NCBI GenBank assembly: GCA_963717955.1 | Contig: CAVQXR010000001.1 | Location: 62,001-126,000, forward strand | DNA length: 64,000 nucleotides | Direction: 5' to 3' | Origin: CAVQXR01 sp963717955 | Lineage (GTDB): Bacteria; Actinomycetota; Thermoleophilia; Gaiellales; Gaiellaceae | Shown here: one piece after another, positions 34,790 to 44,691 of the stretch | How the letters are laid out: each line of letters begins with the position of its first letter | How positions within the stretch are numbered: position 1 is the first letter of the stretch | Position numbers and translations under genes: made by a program | Notes under the pieces: generated by a model | What the model saw: the letters and a program-made list of their open reading frames with translations, nothing else | Database searches by the model: none | Told to the model about the DNA's origin: nothing

Positions 34790-35326
34790 TCAGAGTCGTG
34801 TCAGCTCGACGAGCCTGAGCACGGTGTTCCAGTTGCGGGCGGTCGCTCGCACGCCGAGCGTCCGCTCGAAGTAGTCGTTCGTCAGCTTCGACCGGCCGGC
34901 ACCGTTCGGGTAGCGCACGTAGATCTCGCTGCCGCGCACCGTGAAGACATCCGGCGGGGACCGTTCGGGATCGAGGTGCGCCACGGCTTCGGGCGCCGGC
35001 TCGTCGCCGAGGAAGACCACGTGGAGCCTCGAGAGATTCTCCTCGCCCTCCAGGAACGGGTTGCCGCCGGCGATCCGCTCGAGCTCGGCGGCGGTGCGAA
35101 GCACCACGGTGGTGTCCGTCGAGAAGACCTCGGCGATTCCCCGCTCGATGCGACGGGCGATCTGACCCGGTGCCGCGCCGCTCCGGAAGACGGCATTGCC
35201 GCTCTGGATGTAGGTCGCGACGTCCTCGAGACCGAGCGAGGAGAGCACCGACCGCAGCTCGGCCATCGGGATCGTGTTCCTGCCGCCGACGTTGATGCCC
35301 CGGAGCAGCGCGGCGAAGGTGACCAT
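34790..35326 (-). CDS. DUF1697 family protein
   Basis: A 178-aa protein beginning with the family hallmark FAALLRGINVGGRNTIPMAE and continuing VATYIQSGNAVFRSG and NGAGRSKLTNDYFERTLGV. DUF1697 proteins are of unknown function and usually stand alone, as here. Full length. ATG 35326. Confidence 0.9.
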   Translation of the reverse strand: MVTFAALLRGINVGGRNTIPMAELRSVLSSLGLEDVATYIQSGNAVFRSGAAPGQIARRIERGIAEVFSTDTTVVLRTAAELERIAGGNPFLEGEENLSRLHVVFLGDEPAPEAVAHLDPERSPPDVFTVRGSEIYVRYPNGAGRSKLTNDYFERTLGVRATARNWNTVLRLVELTRL

Positions 35327-35375
35327 GGCGGTATTGTCGGCCCTCGAGGCACGCGGGGCGCGCCGGTCTGAGCAG

Positions 35376-36656
<1,281 letters not shown>

Positions 36657-36756
36657 GCAGCTCCCTTGCTCTCGTACGTGGCCGTTGTACCCGAACGCTA
36701 TTCCAACCGACGCGGCCGCGGTCGCGGCAGCCGTGTCGTCTACGCTCTCCGGGCAC

Positions 36757-38601
36757 GTGACCGATCGACCGACGCACCGACCGGAGCTCGCCGAGCGGAT
36801 CGCACGGCGATCTGATCGAGGGCTTCGACCGGCACTACCGGCTGTTCCGCGAGACGAGCGCCGCAGGCGAAGGACGCGCTTCGAGGCGGCCGCGTGGGCC
36901 GAGGTCGCAGCGGCGCGGTGCAGCGAGCGGATCCGCTTCTACGACGAGCGCGTGCGGGAGTGCGTCGAGCGGCTGCGCGACGAGTTCGACGCCGAGTCGC
37001 TCGACGACGCGACCTGGCAGCGAGGCGAAGCTCCTCTACATCGGGCTGCTCGTCGACCACAAGCGGCCCGAGCTCGCCGAGACGTTCTTCAACTCGGTGA
37101 TCACGCGGATGCTGCGGCGGACGTACGTCCACAACGACTTCATCTTCGTGCGGGCCGCGATCTCGACCGAGTACATCGAGTCGGACCCGCCGATCTACCG
37201 GAGCTACTACCCGATCGAGCGCGGCCTGCGGGCGACGCTTCGTGCGGGTCTTCGCGCGACTTCGGCTGGAGCCGGCCGTTCGCCGATCTCGAGCGCGACG
37301 TCGACCACGTCATGCACGCCCTGCTCGAGCACGTCGGCGGCGAGCTGGCCGCACGCTCGAGCCGAACCACCAGCTCCAGGTGCTCGGCTCGGCCTTCTAC
37401 CGCAACAAGGCCGCCTACGTGATCGGCAAGATCGTCAACGGCCACGAGGAGACGCCGTTCGTCGTCCCCGTGCTCCACGACGACGACGGGCGGCCTCGTG
37501 CTCGACACGGTCCTGCTCGACCCGCGAGAGCATCACGGCTCCTCTTCTCGCTCTCGCGCGCCTACTTCATGGTCGACATGGACGTGCCGTCGGGCTACGT
37601 CGCAGTTCCTGCGCACGATGATGCCGACGAAGCCGCGCTCCGAGCTCTACACGGTGCTCGGGCTCGGCGAAGCAGGGCAAGACGCTCTTCTACCGCGACC
37701 TGCTCCAGCACCTGCACCACTCCCAGGACGTCTTCGTCGAGGCGCCCGGCACCCGCGGGCCACGTGATGCACGTCTTCACGCTGCCCTCGTACCCGTACG
37801 TGTTCAAGGTGATCAAGGACGTGTTCGGCCACGTCGCAAGGACACCGACCGCGCGACGGTGCGAGCGGAAGTTCCCGATGGTGAAGCAGGTCGACCGGGT
37901 CGGGCGGATGGCCGACACGCTCGAGTTCACCGACCTCGCGCTGCCGCGCGACCGCTTCTCGCCGGAGCTGCTCGACGCAGCTCGCCGAGCTCGCGCCGTC
38001 GACGATCGAGGACGGACGGCGACAACGCTCGATCGATCGGCCACTGCTACGTCGAGCGCCGGCATGACGCCGCTCAACATCTACCTCGACCGGCGACGCC
38101 CGAGCGAGCTCGAGCACGCGGTGCGCGAGTACGGCAACGCGATCCGCGACCTCGCGATCGCGAACATCTTCCCGGGCGACATGCTCTGGCGGAACTTCGG
38201 CGTCACCCGCCACGGGCGCGTCGTCTTCTACGACTACGACGAGATCGAGTACCTCACCGACTGCATCTTCCGCGCGATCCCGCCGGCGCCGAACCCCGAG
38301 GCGGAGCTCTCGGGCGAGCCGTGGTACCCGGTCGGGCCGCTGCGACGTCTTCCCGGAGGAGTTCGAGACGTTCCTGCTCGGCGACCCACGGGTGCGCGAG
38401 GCGTTCCTGCGCCACCACGCCGACCTGCTCGCGCCCGGAGTTCTGGCAGGACTGCCAGCGGCAGGATCGCGGGCGGCGAGATCGTCGACTTCTTCCCGTA
38501 CCCGGAGTCAGATGCGGTTCTGCAATCGCTACGGGGAAGTCCCGTCGGTCGCGCCGCTGCCCGCGACTGTCGACGAGGTCGGGATGGACGTCAGACCGTG
38601 A
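36757..38601 (+). pseudogene. aceK: isocitrate dehydrogenase kinase/phosphatase, multiply frameshifted
   Basis: From GTG 36757, segments in different frames match AceK end to end: KLLYIGLL, YVHNDFIFVRAAISTEYIES, AFYRNKAAYVIGKIVNG, SRAYFMVDMDVPSGYV, KTLFYRDLLQHLHHSQDVF, FTLPSYPYVFKVIKDVFGH, ANIFPGDMLWRNFGVTRHGR and VVFYDYDEIEYLTD. The kinase Asp residues (FPGDM, YDYDE) are present. More than ten one-base changes interrupt it, mostly an extra C or G between codons (for example near 37238, 37257, 37491, 37525, 37541, 37602, 37669, 37760). AceK phosphorylates Icd on the Ser seen next door, steering carbon to the glyoxylate shunt; the two genes are divergent. No aceA or aceB lies in the window. 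Confidence 0.8.
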
Positions 38602-38652
38602 TGCCGGCCGGCGGCGGGAGGTCTCGCCGGCCCCTCCGGCGCATGCTTCACC

Positions 38653-40083
38653 ATGAGACGGGTGAGAGGGAGCCTTGCCCTGCCGGCCCGGCCGCGAGCC
38701 CGGAGGCTGCTGCTCGCGACACTTGCGTCCCTGTTCGGGCTGGCGGTCGTGACCGGGCTGATCAAAGCGTTCGAGCCGCACGTGCCGGTGCTCAGCCTGG
38801 GGGCCCTCTACCTACTCGCCATCGTTCCCGTGGCGGCGCTGTTCGGGCGGACGGCGGGCGTCCTGCTCGCCGTCGTCTGCGTCGGCGCGTTCAACTTCCT
38901 GTTCCTGCCACCGCTCTACACGTTCACGCTCGCCGACAGCGCGAACTGGTTCGCACTCGCCGTGTACCTCTTCGTGGCGATCGTGGTGAGCGACCTCGCG
39001 GCGCGTGCGCGCCGGCGTGCGACCGAGGCCGAGCAGCGCGGGCGCGAGGAGGCCTTCCTGGCACAGGCGGCGACGCGGCTTCTCGGAGGCGCCGCGGCGC
39101 AGACCGCGCTCGGCGAGATGTCGCCGCAGCTCGCGTCGATCCTGAAGGTGTCCGACGTCAGGCTCGTCATGGGCAGGCTGGGGGCCCCGCCGCCGGGCGT
39201 ATCCCCCCATCCGCTGGAGGCGGGTGGCGAGCAGATCGGCACGCTGCTCGTGCGGGAGGGTTCGGAGCCCAACCTGGCTATCCGGCGCCGGTTCCTTCCT
39301 GCGTTCGCTTCGCTTCTCGCCGTGGCGGCCGAACGTGACCGCCTTGCCTCGGAGGCGGTCGAGGCCGCCCGGCTGCGTGAGAGCGACGCGGTGAAGACGG
39401 CCGTCCTCCGGGCGGTGAGCCATGACCTCCGCTCGCCGTTGACGGCGATCCGGGTCGCGTCCGACAGCCTCGGAAGCCCGGCGCTCGAGCTGTCGGCCGA
39501 GGATCGGGCGGACCTCCTCGAGACGATCCAGCTCGAGGCGAAGCGGCTCGAGCGCGTCGTGGGCGACCTGCTCGACCTGTCGCGCCTTGGGGCCGGCGCG
39601 GCGAAGCCCCAGCGTGAGCTCTGGGCCGTGGACGAGCTCATCTCGCAATCGATCGCCCAGCTCGGCGACCGCGCCGACCGGGTTCGCGTCCACGGCCTCG
39701 AGGACGAGGTGCCGCTCGTCGAGGTCGACGCCGCCCATATCGAGCGGGTGCTCGTGAACCTGCTCGAGAACGCGATCGCGTTCTCCCCCGACGAGGCGGA
39801 TGTCGTGGTCCGGGTGACCACAGCGCGCGGGGAGGTCGTCGTCCGCGTCGTCGACCGCGGCCCCGGCATCCCGGCGCGGGATCTCGAACGGATCTTTGAG
39901 CCGTTCTACCAGGCTCCGACCGAGGGCCCGCGGCACGGCTCCGGCCTCGGTCTCGCCGTCGCGCGAGGCTTCGCGGATGCCAACGGCGGTCGCGTCTGGG
40001 CGGAATCGCGACCGGGGCAGGGCTCCGCTGTCGCCCTCGCGCTGCCGCTCGCCCCGATGAAGGTCGGAGCGGCGGACGGGTGA
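38653..40083 (+). CDS. kdpD: sensor histidine kinase, C-terminal half of a split KdpD
   Basis: A 476-aa protein. DUF4118-type membrane region of about four helices (LLLATLASLFGLAVVTGLI to ANWFALAVYLFVAIVVSDL), a GAF-like stretch, then HisKA with the phospho-His in LRAVSHDLRSPLTAI (about residue 256). ATPase boxes N (VNLLENAIAFSP), G1 (VVDRGPGIPARDLERIF) and G2 (GSGLGLAVARGFADANGG) complete it. This is the KdpD layout without the N-terminal KdpD/Usp sensor, which is encoded separately at 46759. GTGA overlap with kdpE. It should phosphorylate KdpE at low K+ or osmotic stress. Confidence 0.88.
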   Translation: MRRVRGSLALPARPRARRLLLATLASLFGLAVVTGLIKAFEPHVPVLSLGALYLLAIVPVAALFGRTAGVLLAVVCVGAFNFLFLPPLYTFTLADSANWFALAVYLFVAIVVSDLAARARRRATEAEQRGREEAFLAQAATRLLGGAAAQTALGEMSPQLASILKVSDVRLVMGRLGAPPPGVSPHPLEAGGEQIGTLLVREGSEPNLAIRRRFLPAFASLLAVAAERDRLASEAVEAARLRESDAVKTAVLRAVSHDLRSPLTAIRVASDSLGSPALELSAEDRADLLETIQLEAKRLERVVGDLLDLSRLGAGAAKPQRELWAVDELISQSIAQLGDRADRVRVHGLEDEVPLVEVDAAHIERVLVNLLENAIAFSPDEADVVVRVTTARGEVVVRVVDRGPGIPARDLERIFEPFYQAPTEGPRHGSGLGLAVARGFADANGGRVWAESRPGQGSAVALALPLAPMKVGAADG

Positions 40084-40769
40084 GCGTGGCGCGCGTGCTC
40101 GTGGTCGACGACGAGCTGCAGATCCTGCGGGCCCTGCGCACGACGCTGGGCGGGGCGGGGTACGAGGTCGAGACGGCGGCAACGGCCGACGAGGCACTCA
40201 CGAAGGCGGCGCTGAGACCGCCCGACGCCGTGATCCTCGACCTCGTTCTCGAGGACCGGAGCGGGGTGGAAGTCTGCCGCGAGCTGCGGACCTGGACGAA
40301 GGTCCCGGTGCTCGTGCTCTCGGCCGTGGGGGAGGAGCAGGCGAAGGTCGAGGCGCTCGACGCGGGCGCGGACGACTACGTGACGAAGCCGTTCGGCGTC
40401 GAGGAGCTGCTCGCTCGGCTGCGGGCGGCGCTCCGCCGGGCGGCGCCGCCCGGCGAGCCCCTGATCGAGATCGGCGAGCTGACGATCGACCTCGACAAGC
40501 ACGCGGTCTTCCGGGCCGGCGAGCCGGTTGCCCTGACACCGCACGAGTTCGGGCTGATGCGCCTGTTCGCGACCAACGTCGGCAAGCTGCTCACCCACCG
40601 CATGATCCTGCGTGACGTCTGGGGGCCCGCGTACCAGACCGAGTCGAACTACCTGCACGTCTACGTCTCGCACCTCAGGCGCAAGATCGAGCGAGAGCCG
40701 ACGCGGCCCCGTTACATCCTGACCGAGCCCGGCGCCGGGTACCGGTTCGTCGACCCGGGAACGGTTTAG
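40080..40769 (+). CDS. kdpE: KdpE-type OmpR family response regulator
   Basis: A 229-aa protein. Receiver domain with acidic pocket VVDDELQI, phospho-Asp in AVILDLVLEDRSG (about residue 54) and Lys in YVTKPFGVEELL; C-terminal winged helix LTPHEFGLMRLFATNVGKLL, NYLHVYVSHLRRKIE. GTG 40080 overlaps the kinase stop by four bases, indicating coupled synthesis. Expected to activate the kdp genes directly downstream. Confidence 0.92.
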   Translation: MSVARVLVVDDELQILRALRTTLGGAGYEVETAATADEALTKAALRPPDAVILDLVLEDRSGVEVCRELRTWTKVPVLVLSAVGEEQAKVEALDAGADDYVTKPFGVEELLARLRAALRRAAPPGEPLIEIGELTIDLDKHAVFRAGEPVALTPHEFGLMRLFATNVGKLLTHRMILRDVWGPAYQTESNYLHVYVSHLRRKIEREPTRPRYILTEPGAGYRFVDPGTV

Positions 40770-40836
40770 GACCTTCTTAAGCGGGACACCCTGCGCCTTA
40801 GCGGTGGCTTCAGCCGGCCGGATCTACGGTCTGGGC

Positions 40837-41307
40837 ATGACCCGCAATCGCTCCAACGGCAACGGTGCGAACGGCGACGGCCGGGGAAGGCTTCCCCAGC
40901 TTCGGCATGCCGTGCGTCTCCGCGTGACCGCAACCGGCAGGGATCACGATCCCGCAGCGATCGTTCGCCATGCCGCTGCCGCGCGGCGCGCGCGGCGCTA
41001 CCGGTCCGGGGTCGTCGTCTTCGCGGCTGTGCGCGAGGAGCAGGAGCTGCTCGAGCGGCTCGCCTCGCTCGTCGAGCGCGGGAAGCCGCTGCCCGCCCCG
41101 CTTCTCGCAGCGGTCGAGCGGCTCGCCCTGGAGACGGTGCCGCCGCGACTGCCCGCGTCGCTCGTCGAGCTCTACAGGCTGCTCGGGGCCGCGCCCGACG
41201 AAGCCGTGTCGAGCGCGCGTGCGGGGAACTACGCAGAAGGAATTCGGGTCGCCCCTGATGGAACGGCGACCGAGGTCAAGTACGACAGGGAGGACAGTCA
41301 TGAGTGA
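40837..41307 (+). CDS. hypothetical protein between kdpE and usp genes
   Basis: 156 aa from ATG 40837; an earlier in-frame GTG at 40804 exists. Asn/Gly-rich start (RNRSNGNGANGDGRG), a basic middle, then Leu/Glu-rich helices (EQELLERLASLVERGKPLPA) and a polar C-terminus. Not recognised. Its last 8 bases overlap the Usp gene, and it lies inside the potassium cluster, so a link to that system is plausible but unproven. The short gap after kdpE (40770-40836) may contain the kdp promoter. Confidence 0.5.
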   Translation: MTRNRSNGNGANGDGRGRLPQLRHAVRLRVTATGRDHDPAAIVRHAAAARRARRYRSGVVVFAAVREEQELLERLASLVERGKPLPAPLLAAVERLALETVPPRLPASLVELYRLLGAAPDEAVSSARAGNYAEGIRVAPDGTATEVKYDREDSHE

Positions 41308-41746
41308 CAAGCAGATCAACCGGATCCTGGTCGCCACCGACGGCACCGCGTCCGCGCAGCACGCGGTTGAGATGGGCGTCGAGCTCGCGGAGCTGGAGGA
41401 GGCCAAGGTGACCTTCGTGCACGTCGCGGACCCGATCGAGTTCCGCGCGGGGCGCAGCGCGTCGATGCGGGCCGTGCCCCGGCGACTCCGCAGCATCGGC
41501 GACGAAGTGCTCGACGAGGCCGCACACCTGGCCTCGGACCACGGCGTGGCCTTCGAGCGCGAGCTGATCGCCGGCGAGCCCGGCGACATCATCGTCGCGC
41601 TCGCGGACGCGATCGATGCCGACCTGATCGTGGTCGGCGAGAGGCCGCGGCGCCTCCGCGTCGGGCCGAGCGTCTCGCGCTGGGTCTCCCGGCACACCAG
41701 CCGGCCGGTGCTGATCGCGCGCCCCCGAATGGCCCAGGCGGCCTAG
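41300..41746 (+). CDS. universal stress protein (UspA family)
   Basis: A 148-aa single-domain Usp: RILVATDGTASAQHAVEMGV at the start, VTFVHVADP, EPGDIIVALADAIDADLIVV, then the ATP-loop region GERPRRLRVGPSVSRWVSRH and SRPVLIARP. GGGAGG precedes ATG 41300, which overlaps the preceding gene. Usp domains occur in KdpD sensors; a free Usp in the kdp operon may interact with the split sensor (inference). Confidence 0.85.
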   Translation: MSDKQINRILVATDGTASAQHAVEMGVELAELEEAKVTFVHVADPIEFRAGRSASMRAVPRRLRSIGDEVLDEAAHLASDHGVAFERELIAGEPGDIIVALADAIDADLIVVGERPRRLRVGPSVSRWVSRHTSRPVLIARPRMAQAA

Positions 41747-41755
41747 CGCGAATCG

Positions 41756-42223
41756 ATGGGCCCGGTCGTCGTGGCGCTGCAGGGCAACCCGGCCGACGAC
41801 GCCGAGGTCGACTACGAGGCCGCTGCGCTGGCTCAACGAGCCGGCAGCGGCCTCGTCGCCGTACGGGTCGTGCCGCTGTCCGACCCGCGCGTGCCGAGGG
41901 TTGAGGGCCCGCTCGCCTACCTCGGTCCCCACCTCCTGCTCTCGCGCGGTGGCGACCCCCGTCTCGAGTCGGCCGCGCAGGCGGCGCGCGCCGCAGGTGT
42001 CGACACGCAGACGGTGCTCGTCGCAGCAGCCGATGCGGCCGCCGCGATCGCCGAGGTCGCCAACCGCCACGACGCTTCGGTCATCCTCCTCGAGCCCCCC
42101 GGCGGCGGACGGCTCGCCCGTGTTCGTGGCGGCCGCCTCGCGCGCCGCGTCCGTCGACATGCCCACTCGCCGGTCTTCATCGTCGGCCGGGCACCCGTCT
42201 CGATCGCCGAAAGGAGCCGCTGA
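41756..42223 (+). CDS. Usp-like protein
   Basis: A 155-aa protein. The Usp fold is shown by GPVVVALQGNPADDAEVDYE, LVAVRVVPL, ASVILLEPPGGGRLARVRGG and the end HSPVFIVGRAP. More divergent than its neighbour, with an Arg-rich nucleotide-loop area. Its stop TGA shares a base with the ATG of the next tiny gene, so the cluster is read as one unit. Confidence 0.75.
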   Translation: MGPVVVALQGNPADDAEVDYEAAALAQRAGSGLVAVRVVPLSDPRVPRVEGPLAYLGPHLLLSRGGDPRLESAAQAARAAGVDTQTVLVAAADAAAAIAEVANRHDASVILLEPPGGGRLARVRGGRLARRVRRHAHSPVFIVGRAPVSIAERSR

Positions 42224-42309
42224 TGTTCGACCTCTACTCGTTCCTGATCGCCATCGGGTGCCTGGCCGCATGCTGGGGGCTCGTCCACGCACTGGACCGG
42301 ACCCGATGA
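42223..42309 (+). CDS. 28-aa single-helix peptide upstream of kdpF
   Basis: ATG 42223 shares its A with the previous stop, and TGA 42307-42309 overlaps the ATG of kdpF. GGAG lies 8 bases before the ATG. The peptide is almost entirely one membrane helix with the core FLIAIGCLAACWGLVHAL and a charged end. It resembles KdpF in size only; the position and tight overlaps argue that it is real. It may be an extra small subunit of the Kdp complex or a leader peptide. Confidence 0.5.
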   Translation: MFDLYSFLIAIGCLAACWGLVHALDRTR

Positions 42310-42398
42310 GCGGCGAGGAGATCTTCGGGCTCGTCGTCTCGATCGCGGTGCTCGTGTACCTGTTGATCGTCTTCTTCCGCGAAGGGGCGTCGTCGTGA
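42306..42398 (+). CDS. kdpF: KdpF small subunit of the potassium-transporting ATPase
   Basis: A 30-aa peptide with the single helix GLVVSIAVLVYLLIVFF. Its position directly before kdpA with ATGA/GTGA overlaps on both sides is diagnostic. KdpF stabilises the KdpABC complex in the membrane. Confidence 0.75.
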   Translation: MSGEEIFGLVVSIAVLVYLLIVFFREGASS

Positions 42399-44107
42399 CA
42401 GGCATCGGAATCGGCCAGATCATCCTGTACGCGGTCGTCCTGATCGCCCTCACCCCGCTGCTCGGCGGGTACATGGCGCGCGTCTACCTGGGCAGCAGCG
42501 GCCTCGTCCGCAGGCTCGGCGGTGGGGAACGGCTCTTCCTCCGCGCCGTCGGAGACAGGGCCGCGAAGGAGCAGGACTGGAAGTCGTACTCGAAGACCGT
42601 GCTCGTCTTCAGCGCGGTCTTCTTCGGGATCCTCTACGGGCTCCTGCGCCTGCAGAGTCACCTGTTCCTGAACCCCGACGGCCTGCCCGCCGTCTCGCCC
42701 ACAGTGGCGTTCAACACCGCCGTCAGCTTCGTCACGAACACGAACTGGCAGTTCTACGGCGGCGAGTACACGATGTCGTACCTGTCGCAGATGGCGGGCC
42801 TCGCGGTGCAGAACTTCGTCTCCGCGGCCGTCGGCATGGCCGTTCTGGCCGCTGTCTGCCGGGGCTTCGCGGGACGCTCGACGAAAAACCTCGGCAACTT
42901 CTGGCAGGACCTCTACCGGTCGATCGTCTACATCCTGCTCCCGCTCTCGATCGTGCTCGCGCTCGTTCTCGTCGGGAACGGCATCGTGCAGACGTTCAGC
43001 GGCGCCGAGACCGTGACGACCCTCGAAGGGGCGCAGCAGACGATCGCGCGCGGCCCGGCCGCCTCGCAGATCGCGATCAAGCAGCTCGGGACGAACGGCG
43101 GCGGCTTCTACAACTCGAACTCGGCGGTGCCGTTCGAGAACGCGAACGGGCTCACCAACTTCCTCGAGGTGCTCTCCATCCTGCTGATCCCGGCCGCCTG
43201 CACCTACATGTTCGGCAGGATGATCGGCTCGGCCAGGCAGGGCTGGGCGATCTTCGCCGCCATGTTCGCCATGTTCGCGGTCGGCGTCGCCATCGCGCTG
43301 CCGACCGAGCAGCACGGCTCTCAGGTGCTCCGCGACTCGGGCGTCAACCTCACGGTCGGTGACGGACAGAGCGGAGGGAACTTCGAGGGCAAGGAGGTCC
43401 GGCACGGGATCGCCAACACCGCGTTGTGGGCAACTGCGACGACCGACGCCTCGAACGGTTCGGTGAACGGCGCCCACGACTCGCTGACGGCGGGCGGAGG
43501 CGCCGTTCCGCTCGTCAACATGTTCGTCGGGGAGATCATCTTCGGCGGCGTCGGCTCGGGCATGTACGGGATGCTCCTCTACGTCCTGCTCGCCGTCTTC
43601 GTCTCCGGGCTGATGGTCGGGCGGACGCCCGAATATCTCGGGAAGAAGATCGAGTCGCGGGAGGTGAAGATCGTCGCGGTCGGGCTGCTCGTGCCGCCGC
43701 TGATGGTGCTGGTCATGACCGCCCTCGCGGTGACCCTGCCGTCCGGCCTCGCCTCGATCTTCAACCCGGGCCCGCACGGGTTCACCGAATCGCTGTACGC
43801 GTACACGTCGATGGGGAACAACAACGGCAGCGCCTTCGCGGGCTACGGGGCGACGAACCTCTCGACCCTGCTCGGAGGAGTCGCGATGCTGCTCGCCCGC
43901 TTCGTGCCGCTGATCGCCGCCCTCGCAGTCGCGGGCTCACTCGCGGCGAAGAAGACGGCACCGACATCGGCCGGCACGTTCCGGACCGACAGCCCGACGT
44001 TCGCCGTCGTGCTCGTCGCCGTGATCGCGATCGTCTCCGGCCTCACGATCTTCCCGGCGCTCGCGCTCGGGCCGATCGTCGAGGCCCTGACCGACCAGGT
44101 GTTCTGA
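42395..44107 (+). CDS. kdpA: potassium-transporting ATPase subunit A
   Basis: A 570-aa protein with about ten helices and the channel-like selectivity loops: VSFVTNTNWQFYGGE, QLGTNGGGFYNSNSAVPFEN and SMGNNNGSAFAGYG. It binds and passes K+ into the KdpFABC complex. GTG 42395 overlaps kdpF. The stop shares a base with the ATG of kdpC. Complete and of usual length. Confidence 0.95.
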   Translation: MTGIGIGQIILYAVVLIALTPLLGGYMARVYLGSSGLVRRLGGGERLFLRAVGDRAAKEQDWKSYSKTVLVFSAVFFGILYGLLRLQSHLFLNPDGLPAVSPTVAFNTAVSFVTNTNWQFYGGEYTMSYLSQMAGLAVQNFVSAAVGMAVLAAVCRGFAGRSTKNLGNFWQDLYRSIVYILLPLSIVLALVLVGNGIVQTFSGAETVTTLEGAQQTIARGPAASQIAIKQLGTNGGGFYNSNSAVPFENANGLTNFLEVLSILLIPAACTYMFGRMIGSARQGWAIFAAMFAMFAVGVAIALPTEQHGSQVLRDSGVNLTVGDGQSGGNFEGKEVRHGIANTALWATATTDASNGSVNGAHDSLTAGGGAVPLVNMFVGEIIFGGVGSGMYGMLLYVLLAVFVSGLMVGRTPEYLGKKIESREVKIVAVGLLVPPLMVLVMTALAVTLPSGLASIFNPGPHGFTESLYAYTSMGNNNGSAFAGYGATNLSTLLGGVAMLLARFVPLIAALAVAGSLAAKKTAPTSAGTFRTDSPTFAVVLVAVIAIVSGLTIFPALALGPIVEALTDQVF

Positions 44108-44691
44108 TGATCATCACGCTCGCATTCCGCTCGCTCGTCGCCGTCGTCGTTCTCACGGCGGTGCTGGGCTTCGCCTACCCGGCCGCTCTGACCGGGATCG
44201 CACAGCTCGCGTTCCCGAACAAGGCGGACGGCTCGATCGTCGAGACCGACGGGGAGGCGGTCGGCTCCCGGCTCGCCGCCCAGGCGTTCACGCGGCCCGA
44301 CTACTTCCATCCCCGGCCGTCCGCGGTGGACTACGACGCGGCCGGGACGAGCTTCTCGAACCTCGGCCCGACCAGCGCCGAGCTCGAGAAGCAGGTCGAC
44401 GAGCGGGCCCAGGCGATCCTTGCGCTCGAGGGCCCGTACACCCCGGGTCTCGAGCTGGGTGACATCCCCGTCGACGCCGTGACCACTTCGGGCTCGGGCA
44501 TCGACCCGCACATCACCCCCGCCTACGCCCGGCTGCAGGTGCCCCGCATCGCGGCCGAGCGTGGCCTGAGCCTTGAGCAAGTCCAGGATCTGATCGACGA
44601 GGCGACCCACGGCCGCTCCCTCGGCTTCTTCGGCGAGCCCGGCGTCAACGTCCTCGAACTCAACCTCCTTCTCGACCAGGAGACGAAATGA
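44107..44691 (+). CDS. kdpC: potassium-transporting ATPase subunit C
   Basis: A 194-aa protein with one N-terminal helix (RSLVAVVVLTAVLGFAYPAA) then the periplasmic domain: GSRLAAQAFTRPDYFHPRPS, SGSGIDPHITPAYARLQVPR and a final FFGEPGVNVLELNLLL. It lies between kdpA and kdpB rather than after kdpB, the reverse of the textbook order. ATGA overlap with kdpB. Confidence 0.93.
   Translation: MIITLAFRSLVAVVVLTAVLGFAYPAALTGIAQLAFPNKADGSIVETDGEAVGSRLAAQAFTRPDYFHPRPSAVDYDAAGTSFSNLGPTSAELEKQVDERAQAILALEGPYTPGLELGDIPVDAVTTSGSGIDPHITPAYARLQVPRIAAERGLSLEQVQDLIDEATHGRSLGFFGEPGVNVLELNLLLDQETK

Noticed and set aside
37100..37770. Programmed frameshifting in aceK
   Set aside because: The changes are too many and lack slippery heptamers or a consistent stimulatory structure. 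Sequence error or mutation is more likely.
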